A stretch of DNA of 64,000 nucleotides from Halomonas lysinitropha (GTDB lineage: Bacteria > Pseudomonadota > Gammaproteobacteria > Pseudomonadales > Halomonadaceae): assembly GCF_902500215.1 (NCBI RefSeq), contig NZ_CABVOU010000043.1, forward strand, positions 102,951 through 166,950, written 5' to 3'. The position numbers were made by a program, and so were the translations under genes. A model generated the notes under the pieces. The model was not told the origin of the DNA, made no database searches, and saw nothing but the letters and a program-made list of their open reading frames with translations. Shown here in pieces: positions 21,001 through 24,427 of this stretch; within the stretch, counting starts at the first letter, position 1, and each line of letters opens with the position of its first letter.

Positions 21001-23959
21001 GACCGGCGGCGCAGGCGACTTCGCCTACGGCGGCGGCGGGCTCGACGTCCTGATCGGCAACACCGGCGCCGACCGGATGTTCGATTTCCTGGGCGAGTTC
21101 AACAGCTTCTTCGTGCCGTTCAAGCGCTTCGGGGCGCCCACCGTGAACCGGCTGCCGAACCCCGGCATCATCGCGTTCATCGAGGAGCTGGGCGAGAACT
21201 CGGGCGCCGACGAACGGCTGCACGGGCCCGCGGGCGAGCTCGGCATCGTCACGCGCTCCGATCCCGAGTGGGGCGACAACCGCGGCAGCTCGCGCGACCC
21301 GCAGCCGGGCAACGGCACCGGCGATCATGACACCGCCGGCGAGATCGAGGACGACCGGACGCTGGCCCCGCTGCAGACCGCGCATGGCAGCACGCCTACG
21401 GCCCCCCTCGAGGCAGTGGACACGACGCGGATCGTGATCGAGAAGGCGGTGAACGCGGCCGAACCGCTCAACCCGACGACCGCCGAGGACGCCGATACGG
21501 TGCCGGTCGAGCTGAACGTGGGCGACAACGTCGTGTGGACCTATCTCGTTCGGCTTTCGGAGGACGCCGCGGTTTCCGCAACGGACGTCATCGTCACTGA
21601 CGACGCGGGTACGCCCGACGACGATTCGGACGACTTCGCGCCGACTTATGTCTCCGGCGATACCGACGACGACGGACTGCTCGATCCGGGCGAGGTCTGG
21701 CTTTACGAGTCGGATCCAGCGACCGCGCCGCTGGGCGACTACGTCAATATCGCCACGGTCGCTGCTCAGGCAGACGGAGTGATGCTGACCGACAGCGATC
21801 TGGCCCGGCTGCACGGCGTGTCGCCGCCACCGCCCGGGCCTGTGGCCATCGATATCGAAAAGGCGGTGAATGCGGTCGATTCTCTGAACCCGACGGCGCA
21901 GGAGGATGCCGACACCGTTCCGGTTGAGCTGAACGTGGGCGACAACGTCGTGTGGACCTATCTCGTTCGGCTTTCGGAGGACGCCGCGGTTTCCGCGACA
22001 GACGTCATCGTCACTGACGATGCGGGTACGCCCGACGACGACTCGGACGACTTCGCACCGACCTTCGTCTCGGGCGATGCGAACGGTGACGGACTACTCG
22101 ATCCGGGCGAGGTCTGGCTATACAGCTCCGAGAAGCCTGAGTTCATCCATACGGTGACGCTGGACGACTATGTCAACGTCGCAACCGTCAGCGCCATGAT
22201 CGGCGAGGAGTCGGTCGAGGACACCGACGTCGCGCGGATCCTGGGCGTCGAGGTTCCCGAGCTGCCGGAGATCTTCGTCGAGAAGGCGGTGAACGCGGCC
22301 GACCCGCGGAACCCGACCACGGCCGAGGACGCGGACACCACGCCGGTCGAGCTTTTCGAGGGCGAGAAGGTGGTCTGGACCTACCTGGTGCGCCTGGGGC
22401 CGGACGCCGAGACCTCGGTGAGCGAGGTGACGCTGAGCGACGATGCGGGCACGGCGGGCGTGAGCACCGACGACTTCGCGCCGGAACTGGTCTCCGGCGA
22501 TGACGGCAACGGCTTGCTCGACCCCGGCGAGACCTGGCTCTACAGTTCCGCCCCCGTGGCCAGCCACACGGTGACGTTGGGCGACTACGTCAACACGGCG
22601 ACCGTCAGCGGGCTGGTGGACGACCTGGTGATCATGGCCAGCGATGTCGCGCGGATCACGGGTGTGCCGCTGCCCCCGGGGATCATCGTCGAGAAGGCGC
22701 TCAATGCGTCCGACCCGCTGAACCCGACGACCGCCGAGGATGCCGATATCCTGCCGGTCGAGCTGAACGTCGGCGAGGACGCGGTCTGGACCTATCTGGT
22801 GCGCATGGCCCCGGACGCCGATGTCTCGGCAAGCGGGGTGACGCTGATCGACGATGCGGGCACGCCGGGTGATACGAGCGACGACTTCGCGCCGGCCTTC
22901 GTCTTGGGCGACGAGAACGACAATGAGCTGCTCGATCCGGGCGAGACCTGGCTCTACAGCTCCGCGGGGGCGATCAGCTACAGCGTGCTCGAGGGCAGCT
23001 ACGTCAACACCGCGACGGTGACGGCGATCACGCCGGAGGGCGAGACCGGCGACACTGACAGGAACCGCCACATCGGCATTGGCGATACGCTTGGCGAAGG
23101 GATGACCCCCGGCTTCTGGAAGAACAATGCCGACAAGCACGACGCAGGGGCCTGGCCACGCGAGGCGGATGGCACACTGCTCTACGATCCGGGCCAGACG
23201 CTGGAGAGCGTGTTCGAGGTGCCGGACGAGCTCGGGCTGGACGATGTGACCCTGGTCGTGGCTCTGGACTTCAACGGTGGTGGCGCGGATGCCCTGCTGC
23301 GCCATGCGGTGGCGGCGGTGCTGAACGCCGCGCACGAGGCGGTGGACTACCCGATCAGCGTGCCGGACGTCGTGGCGATGACGAACGAGGCGCTGGCGGG
23401 CGGCGATGCCGAGATCATCGAGGCGCTCAAGTTGCGCTTCGACGAGTGGAACAATCTCGGCAGCGATCTGGATATGAACGGGCCGAGCGGAAAGGCCGGT
23501 TCCGATGCCGCGGCAATGACGACCGAGAAGCCGACGCGCGAGGGTGGCGCCGATCAGCCGTCCGGCACGTTCGACCGGTCGGGGCCCACCGCCGGCGAAC
23601 AGCCCGGCAGCGATCAAGGCACTTCTAAGGCGCTTTCGTTCCAAGGGATCGACCTTGGGCCCGTGATTGCGCAGGCGACTCTGCACGAGGCGGGAATCGC
23701 GACGGCTTCGACGACAAGTGCCTCGGCCAATCGCGGCGTAACGGCCCCGGAGCCTGCGCATGGCGGGTTGCAAGTCTTCGATGAACAGATCGGTGCTCTG
23801 CTTGATCGTGACGAGACCCGGTTACTGAAATCCCTCAACGTCAAACTTGTGGATCTGATCGAGGGCGATGAGCCCCTGCCCGCACCCAAGATCGGCGAAC
23901 AACCGACGATGGCCAAGCATGCTACGAGCGGCAGGGCCAAGGTGGTGTGGGAAGCCTGA
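2..23959 (+). CDS. Giant RTX/Calx-beta/DUF11 repeat surface protein (5' partial)
   Basis: The frame is open from the first complete codon, so the true start lies upstream; at least about 7,985 residues are visible. Order of modules: beta-rich repeats with NEIQEVTV-type motifs (about 190-1130) and long LDLG/GFDLG segments (to about 8450); a glycine/beta-rich conserved block (about 8600-9400); RTX nonapeptides of GGxGDD type (9720-9960); RTX-like beta-roll segments (10000-13150); three Calx-beta-like modules beginning with VDDDEP/VDNDAT/ADDDAP near 13206, 14358 and 15365; more EVQ repeats (14880-17800); a second RTX field (18760-21090); four DUF11-like repeats (21431-23060); a TPGFWKNN domain (23102 on); and an unrecognised tail. 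RTX and Calx-beta modules normally bind calcium outside the cell, so an exported adhesin or matrix protein is likely. The downstream genes look like its export and maturation machinery. The exact ligand is unknown. Confidence 0.9.
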   Translation, partial: AASIFETVAPVEVVLPAALEAFSNLTPERAAILMSDLAETLVKLEESGALGQTLPYLQTAEQANEIQEITVTKGDSANFTLTFDGKTTDEISADAEAEAVRGALGGLSGLFASDFLVTRTSDDATSATYTVEFVGQLAGADQPGITGTVASGSGSVAVETSQEVGLTPGEAVTLGALSQLGAAADALARALRNEIQEVTVTKGSSTSFHLVVDGLVGSEGAVGSGQVNDDSPSSTKFVVSGLTDTPAAYEGHKLRFANSSELFEITGATESDGGIELTIDNTTAPAPADGDAFTIVAQTDDIAVGADEQAVRAALGALPELSESDFLITRTADDATESVYVIEFTGKLQSVDQVPLSGGGASVGVTEVFEGGVFANLAELAQDIKTFLKLTEAPKFGYTPASGSAASAVTLPLSFMMETDSTALIDPASEGDVAPLSNIRTFNTGSTDPAEAVVGTTASLDLVVGFDLGAGPVAQVGVPSVSSDIADFEDVPGGVSEALAQNGTLNGAGHFTLVVEGVVGKGTVNDTSATATATDFVVSGLGHTPSAYIGQSLRFEGSSDLFEIDDATASGTAGDIALTLVGGGSSAPADGAAFEIVGEMAVVVTVPKETDGTAARDKVKKEINTTSDAEQFELFAERAATQNGGILGSDAQFDLILTLDNGTEDGTELIWSLEVLAEATDGTGADTLFQELLASGDPNADAAIEWDSGFSEDDSASSETDAARITTSKPVVLDKDRGWNFILELDTGAAGAATERYLVEVDAPTGDNATARLNGFVANIKTALGSVTNLADDTTADISAAVDASVTGGGIALATTAAPEEGKAFLALRSAAELFANTGMSDLVDDINAAIGDAVLSSGTTTKELSDILVADLSPDAEGDAHFTFRVKLGTLGTVESEELRRVSLTATSGNIAASELGFGNETPVVETGTVGSTASDITVAGGAVTKLEAIIPGFTDDASDLEGTILRITEGVLEDLRFEVTGASEASGVWTLAVEGRTLTLSDTEIQDALKDAAFELVDPDLTSQSSSLYRDVASVLEDEVQQAVNSALGSGIVATDRLGNRVLLDGATAEQASLRILADPMNAERNDAGVLTDPAFSEIGFVENAFDRQGAAEMFISGKDGSGPELTFFAEVASTNFDMTANYGFLGIEAVGNLTLDGGLSFDLLAPGSSGRLSLLDLLGSLDNASISDMFSIAATDSGGGTPSAALSISSITASESVLQTDVEAASLIDPGTATARLDFEFPNAWLTSPTEELVITGDAAPTVGTDGKLTGTANFRISVNGSKGFEVVLLGTDSLGSPANAVDTSGNTITADLLADIRAALAVAADPDTGEPQDLTKWIDVRLEGGKFEFFATPPDDPDFFVSVLSVTPLLAGNTRGDGAKELGFTTRQQFPSRAVTLSKSHAEVLDAFTQIDGAAIQASLEGVLDNFLKRLGDLAATDDDKAPILAADLPLLKRSVLEVLPVAGQFSSALSGFDAAALGNIQDLRAHLIDLGLGDITIGATSGTDGTVALDILIDDFAVSVSDSATKLRLDLQQIADILPMDDDKTAGTLVEQGLVATNGQLLTVNAEALLDLGVEIRFSGASDPTTTLKSGTDTNGDDYTGVDFEVGASLGASAGGDDIQIGPVTLKTLGAEAGLGGSFTVTLGRDLALGALGSDPEAGATVAQVNAAATATTHSASASALLPLFLANGRDPLQGDIGQATGSATQDDTGPGPDTTEIVARGIARNDYAGFLLRFTSGNLEGQQFDVVSSTFDTGSGETTFVVDGLVDAPADQDSLVVVNPIRVAINDLGKFLDGSIAAADLPVTLPQNTAIAGLLDPVDQIANPDAVIAGIDEFFFVLQNALDDVVFTPASLPVLGSAMEGLGGLISSTLRAQLLLSYVTEFLKIPAADQMTPLETIGLMQRAIHEAFSSTASGAANGLGLISTAIAGDVGVNVEFDDDTQKTSVDSDFASDVNNKTIDRISFDLGLSQAQITVQTLVQNYISATQGDTLFGELADALAASYSGFKAFFDIGDSLRALNMRLDDTVSSADATVGFLPAELDVQLGFNLAFHFGFDRELGFFVDVSGDEELALDVKAQLLNPTPGEVGAYKGSLSYFASEVLDFTDILSGKVDGSVSGTTVSLKGAGAEGKGVSVGNNFLGNASLSTFLTNLSTADSIHKLKRVDGQFTFSNVNGSARTADLEVNLADVAWAEALIDTDGLEFDLTVRNVGSGDNSFIASLTLGSISGNNATFSVSNLFSFDTLSVPDAADFNDTNVEVFLSLKDKVFANYLVSIPEGYRLVIRDDAGTLVSRRITAIDPGTRKITVDSAFTGTFASDATWFVSPPESRFEARYSIDILDPDEASGFDGNASISELLNLTEFADLIDAKISGTTDLNLEVTTQRFDRTLSAPQLRTDLSVFWQFIERDLVHEGTDLEGQIQGLGARAFGDGFGFTSTGLETVQDSNQFRNAIPPDGFVPMIVDHAGNSADFANGDIIRIEGARGARPDQPAPIRIKVNDVFSISDVGQTFDFDNLDNSITSTFTLDNSVGEDATKGGNPGFRESRHTANTGEIFILPKIESLAVAGGEITVTVKLKDPQNLGDGVQLTLWDLWAPGNNGTYLIADFTAPSSGDLYSFKLKNIDGALVTDAMLGLDPTAGQALVVRPFESGYVDNANAPVVDHLNVQMNLDSVSEFVAGLVESFEGAIEPLGWLLSPTDGFLFQKDPIFSFLNGRTFRVVDTLQQLAMLSGRADAFVVFETLEALSVIFGLAEKMAQLQESVDDDVWLDLGGMQVPDVRGVQDLSQLFDPQTTPQPSGISTGSVPISISESKDQPNSAFEKKKSRSGGVNPIQSSVSLRQQVSEKTTTTDRNGKTVSSKELTKGGGGSLSGGFFLDFPVLTRPEQSLRMLVGADVDLFTLILPTLTVGFDIEQKKTVMAGPVPISFGIGFGIDLSLSLAVGMDTAGYRDFARTGNEDDISNGFFFLDVREFTQIQTGGDAAAPDKTGLSLDDPAELSVGFIVTLSVGLGVGGFLEVGLRAGITGSIDFNWHDPDFDGRIRIAELEASTVLADGSTNGLAVFDISGTLSWFFEFFVEVFGSEVFSIDPFAQAGIDQTIISGPISNFQRPAIMGAMVGEEIRVNMGAFAGQRINGDTSDGSEAFTLTASGGFLIITGTLDGNSLTPGPTLAAGVQSINKFELAGVARISAFGGAGADKLTIAGDWSNYASAITLLFRGGVGDDTVEIGSGATAAIPMRLLGEEGDDDLTGGTADDIIEGGVGDDTLGGGKGNDLIEGGPGDDMLLGGEGDDTLQGGFGDDTLDGGAGSDTYRFEQNWGDDEIIEAASEPGAVDTMDFSRARARINVTIAPTATPFDPAIDPSVAPGLTATDDFGLSAATSANTVTQADNAIERIVGGRLADRFYIAAMSQDGLAIDGRDGNDFYIVQMNPELRGVLLLGDSGYSFYTDTLEVRGTLGDDAVSVTDQNILLGAAAQAVIVYEDPENPHQDTAGFERLIFNMRDGDDTVWLHTTVSTASIEINGGSGSDDIMVGSAKVVTSATPLDQLANAGAQPSASLNTIYDALTAADSAEFEVLFVGGDAQTVDISAALTAGATIADLLTEINTQLTDVTAIWDTAERAIAFQATANGSKENKEISVRAIVDSGAPVATALALGLLRPAGVAVGRFTGLRLHRQLDYPTFFDGDLGGTIDTIRQSAVNGPVFLAGGSGVDDRVVIDDSGDTTGDNGEEKGILVETFLSGLGVAEGIDYREFAELTVRLGTGEDTFFVEDTHLGTTNLRGGPGADTLDVERIKGPTFVDGGLGDDIINVNRRLTFPAVLGPIVNAGAVGTLDTSGTADAYVPLGAVTSIYAGTVDATTGTADLYVDAADFAPDFLVPSDFQALVGAEFEVTGGTADGTTATVESIDTGLLASDGLVGFTFTVLTRPATLPDSSSTWQITHPNTDLLIGASFEITEGTGAGETATIAGLEEDRISEGLIGFVFDAALGTPPDETSAWRTSRPDPAFDPALNVAPDINPIGSGISGAALTLDGEDGSDVYTVNLAGRGESLINVNDTGGADAGVDALTVNATPLADYLLLRANKTTGTPAGFIASFTQGAENQGFSQTAQIERVNYDKDINAGVTINLFSGDDEMVIDDVAAPLQVSGGIGDDSFQVGQLFDTMRVGPNTPETGDVNPATGLSDEDAFATIETTRGWLSNGISESTLIDGGGGNDNFDILHNLAPLSLRGGDGDDTFIVRAFALAGSQDNLRERTDISGGGGADLIQYAVNAPVTINGGDGFDTLIIIGTEFADDFVVTQDGVFGAGRDLQFTEIEDLTLDGAEGDDRFFVLGTQEGVRTQIAGGLGSDTFVAGGDTPPVVANDLLGHSGLIAHSVESMLTNGEVGDYDGISIEGITANVVDDDEPAIAFVNTGPKQEIELLEGGAAASYAIVLTRRPETDVTVTISPVAPSVEDASKGFRNLEVSGDNASFSDAITVTFTPGNWDTAQTVWVRAPEDAGAEGAHFAELRHSVQSQKVYKGDVGSLSAGSADSVEISESELPDLGTADDFSPLIGAQFEVTNGTAEGDSAIVKGYSRNASTGNVTLQLATPLSAVPDGTSAWQLTRTDAITGTEISNVADTIEDVNTNFGVQGDVEVAPLLVGKTLTVTLGSGAEESFQILSSTKNTITVNGAFSDTIKAGDSYTIFDGMTPLTVEGHTFEGLLTGTVQRTVDDASADFGAADSLRGAVVEILAGTGAGQSAIITANSGTSFTVDRPWSVPLDASSIYAIHRYNDLKLPNLGASIVDNDATGVAVVKSEAQIDAIEGETGGDTYDVFLTRKPDAGATVNVTLRPLADDFGALQVSLSAAGATVDADGSITLAFDDTDWNVPVTVTVSAIDDTVVEGPQFSIVTHTVASAGDTDRTEAGFDSVFLSNDAEATAKNSKNETLASSGTELSQLLLGEDVAINGGAIVVDAGTPTVQTVTLPATSIGGSFFLSYKGERTANLSFDSSVAAIQSALVSLPTIGTAESGAPNVEVARTNNKLTLSFAATFTDLVSVQADGSGLLTLAASAEDANRDNVVVTVDGIALPQGRFTIFGNVLTFVTATGAPEFRDGVVEVVYDRTREGFDGLTAESLTVQVADDDAPGVLIEESGGTTTVIEGKSVGQVGYSDSYTVRLTKQPAAGEEVTIRLRPDDTRTSRGPIAYFAPQVAFVAGSGQTLEADGTLLLTFDETNWNAAQTVTVTAVDDQVIDGGDTKAFPDLPNVLNRVRGPLLIDGAGGQGSLAGLTDPVLMPGEKDRRPTDGVVVGVDGDGTEISVATADLPDHITVGSDDDTLRNLIGRTLTLAEEASEFEGEFRLITDAVFDGDKVILTVNAAFSTDISGLGFAITDNSANFFVDEADQLDWLTAINEDSIRDERGVLTATRITGFGMVPDVLIAGRLQPGGISYENLENLELRLAAGSDELTIQNTHFGTTTVEAKGGDDVIHVDATSGHTTLNTGLGSDTVTLGNQDPTLGTVDLADFIQGLLTINGDPLIAEVRTFTDGIASDQTNEVQFVTLNAVDGSFSLTLGDETTAAIDYPAAGTPPSAATVRAALEALESVGTGNVEVLRDGASYRIEFVNAKAETDLAEIIVDSAALVPPVEDDEVTLTDSADTLANRLLLTQHSITGLGMLKVNEVQVVTVDASGGSFMLGFGGKTTGALAHDASAAEVQAALEALATIGTGNVAVSRMATATDLGGAAGGDGNDGSIYVLRFQGELSAQDLDEVTAGDIDLAAPIHGTGETAEAGAVAHIKVHTRTDGTAENPVDEVQSLKIDADSGSFLLDFAGEITSEITVAAGETFDNIVAALDGLSSFVAGPFADPDTGELEDLTNKNLIVTEVIPDRLYSIRFTTPVLSDPAPAPLPLDLGGQDVATIVARGDAPALVSVVREGGTEAATNARQLVTVGGTSGSFRLSLDFTTSKGESVVDEAGFVTDAIRVGATAFEVENTLQRLILGSRFASDITVQKTAGVDGDVYIVNFDGILRSDEGGGAIVGLLEVGDNSTDGDVTVQSRMDGINYYGIDTLTINTGSGAETVSVQGTTADTTLNLAPDGAMDDDQVFVSSDADLDATLAGDDLDGDGAPDFDFLSGNVDRVAGDLTVNVGGGRHRLMVSDEDAGAGDDDVLITSGTGNEVEITGLAPGMIAYSAGAAGDFGNGISYWTSGHADTVMIKETHRRADIWTITQLNTGAGNDTVTVELDAATDGFFALNTQQGDDVVEAGASTLGLVIFGGLEDDTITGGLGADIIIGDQGRVHYGTGDDLVRLGGGGPGDRVNPVAQPITRIFNQDDDTETGTEANVFSNDGMVTDLGGSDTVHGLAGDDIILGGQDNDGTDTTRPVIDGIEVLGDALHGEAGQDVVLGDSGKLEFMVLANPGVVISRLESERIHVGGSDVITGGTQDDLLIGGADGDFMDGGLGRDLVLGDNVILERRLAPDPLPARDPRVRQLNDGRIYAPDGSLDLDLSTPFADPRHEGAPWAELAITELHHDADTEDLSNNNFGDDYISGGGDDDMIFAQLGQDVVQGDGSIASALAGNPVGAARDADGQLLVQPSFEAATDGDDYIEAGGGDDIVFGNLGQDDIIGGSSGLFTLVTPGQRPDGSDMLFGGAGLQIERNALGSGGGSTGSLIADHARDADHILGDNGNIYTLVDADGAFLAFAYDSADDIGSDPTAPGEPQSRGEERIVVRAHSLLDSVPGDDTAGIGASDLIHGEDGDDVIHGMRGNDVLYGDGWDDDIYGGTGHDRIFGGSGEDGVIGDDGRILTARNGLAEPLYGLGATSEQELGPANPVIGVWVDLHGFLKKSVWLTESMAAFDDLIYGGLGDDFLHGSGGDDAISGAEALAHLYADTRPLTPWTDANGTEQTGALAYDPVSRKLIEFFDPVLAAAQPFYDAENPRLRIEGFVLNFETFDETDRLIEDGKDRIFGGEGNDALFGGTGKDRLFGGMGDDYLQLDDNLGTNDGLNDTSDDATRPAETGGAGDFAYGGGGLDVLIGNTGADRMFDFLGEFNSFFVPFKRFGAPTVNRLPNPGIIAFIEELGENSGADERLHGPAGELGIVTRSDPEWGDNRGSSRDPQPGNGTGDHDTAGEIEDDRTLAPLQTAHGSTPTAPLEAVDTTRIVIEKAVNAAEPLNPTTAEDADTVPVELNVGDNVVWTYLVRLSEDAAVSATDVIVTDDAGTPDDDSDDFAPTYVSGDTDDDGLLDPGEVWLYESDPATAPLGDYVNIATVAAQADGVMLTDSDLARLHGVSPPPPGPVAIDIEKAVNAVDSLNPTAQEDADTVPVELNVGDNVVWTYLVRLSEDAAVSATDVIVTDDAGTPDDDSDDFAPTFVSGDANGDGLLDPGEVWLYSSEKPEFIHTVTLDDYVNVATVSAMIGEESVEDTDVARILGVEVPELPEIFVEKAVNAADPRNPTTAEDADTTPVELFEGEKVVWTYLVRLGPDAETSVSEVTLSDDAGTAGVSTDDFAPELVSGDDGNGLLDPGETWLYSSAPVASHTVTLGDYVNTATVSGLVDDLVIMASDVARITGVPLPPGIIVEKALNASDPLNPTTAEDADILPVELNVGEDAVWTYLVRMAPDADVSASGVTLIDDAGTPGDTSDDFAPAFVLGDENDNELLDPGETWLYSSAGAISYSVLEGSYVNTATVTAITPEGETGDTDRNRHIGIGDTLGEGMTPGFWKNNADKHDAGAWPREADGTLLYDPGQTLESVFEVPDELGLDDVTLVVALDFNGGGADALLRHAVAAVLNAAHEAVDYPISVPDVVAMTNEALAGGDAEIIEALKLRFDEWNNLGSDLDMNGPSGKAGSDAAAMTTEKPTREGGADQPSGTFDRSGPTAGEQPGSDQGTSKALSFQGIDLGPVIAQATLHEAGIATASTTSASANRGVTAPEPAHGGLQVFDEQIGALLDRDETRLLKSLNVKLVDLIEGDEPLPAPKIGEQPTMAKHATSGRAKVVWEA
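9720..9960 (+). repeat. RTX calcium-binding nonapeptide cluster 1
   Basis: Within the giant gene, consecutive nonapeptides such as GGVGDDTLG, GGKGNDLIE, GGPGDDMLL, GGEGDDTLQ and GGFGDDTLD form a canonical parallel beta-roll. Such rolls fold on binding calcium after export. The cluster ends in a GSDTYRF motif typical of the end of an RTX block. Confidence 0.93.
18760..21090 (+). repeat. RTX field 2 with long irregular inserts
   Basis: Many short RTX-like units (GGLGADIII, GGSDTVHG, GLAGDDIIL, GGTQDDLLI, GGDDDMIFA, GGTGHDRIF, GGEGNDALF) are separated by longer inserts, several of which begin with GDQGRV, GDSGKL, GDNVIL or GDDGRI. This interrupted architecture differs from the compact cluster near 9.8 kb. 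It probably forms a series of calcium-loaded beta-rolls with decorating loops. Confidence 0.85.
21431..23060 (+). repeat. Four tandem DUF11-like repeats
   Basis: Four units begin at about 21431, 21848, 22271 and 22682 with an EKAVNA/EKALNA motif, followed by AEDADT, VWTYLVR, DDAG, DDFAP, LLDPGE and a YVNTATV-like end. Spacings are 417, 423 and 411 bases. The first two are nearly identical in DNA: an unbroken match of about 70 bases starts at 21509 and again at 21926, which points to a recent duplication or gene conversion. DUF11-type domains are Ig-like stalk units in surface proteins. Confidence 0.88.
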
Positions 23960-24049
23960 AACCAGGTCGACAATACAGTCGTTGTCCGGTCGCGTCCTTG
24001 AACCGCGGTCTCGTCGTAATGATGTGTATGAAACCAGGGGAAGATGGGT

Positions 24050-24424
24050 ATGAATGAAAAGATGGAACAGCCTAAAAATAGCGACACCACTGAAGGCAGT
24101 AGTGCGTCAGATAGCAAGATGACCGCGCCGGTCGTTGACTGGAACGATAGCGAGATGCGCTCGACCTACGCCAATGTCGTAAACGCCTCTTCCACACGCG
24201 AGGAAGTGTCTGTCTTTTTCGGGTCGAACCTTACCTGGAACCCGACCGAGACGTCGAAAGTCCATGTCAAGCTGACCGATCGCATGATTCTCAACCCGCA
24301 CGCGGCCAAGCGTCTGTGGATTCTACTGGGCGCGGTCCTCAACCAGCACGAGAAGCGTTTCGGAACCCTGCAGGTCGAGACCGGCCTGCAGGGGCGCGAA
24401 ACGGGCGGCGAAACCGGTCGCTGA
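24050..24424 (+). CDS. DUF3467 family small protein
   Basis: A 124-residue protein. The core from VVDWNDSEMR to RLWILLGAVL matches the DUF3467 family as I know it (FFGSNL and VKLTDRMILNPHAAKRL are characteristic). There is no signal peptide or membrane segment, so it should be cytoplasmic. An in-frame ATG at 24044 exists, but the AGGGGAAG ribosome site at 24036-24043 abuts it and sits 6 bases before the ATG at 24050, which I prefer. It lies about 90 bases after the giant gene and 3 bases before the GAF-HlyD gene, so it probably belongs to the same operon. The molecular function of DUF3467 is unknown to me; a chaperone or regulator of the giant substrate is only a guess. Confidence 0.85.
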   Translation: MNEKMEQPKNSDTTEGSSASDSKMTAPVVDWNDSEMRSTYANVVNASSTREEVSVFFGSNLTWNPTETSKVHVKLTDRMILNPHAAKRLWILLGAVLNQHEKRFGTLQVETGLQGRETGGETGR

Positions 24425-24427
24425 TCC

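Noticed and set aside
9720..21090. RTX protein as type I secretion substrate with its own ABC exporter
   Set aside because: No ABC exporter or TolC gene lies in the window; the neighbouring motor is SecA-like. An exporter upstream of the window cannot be excluded.
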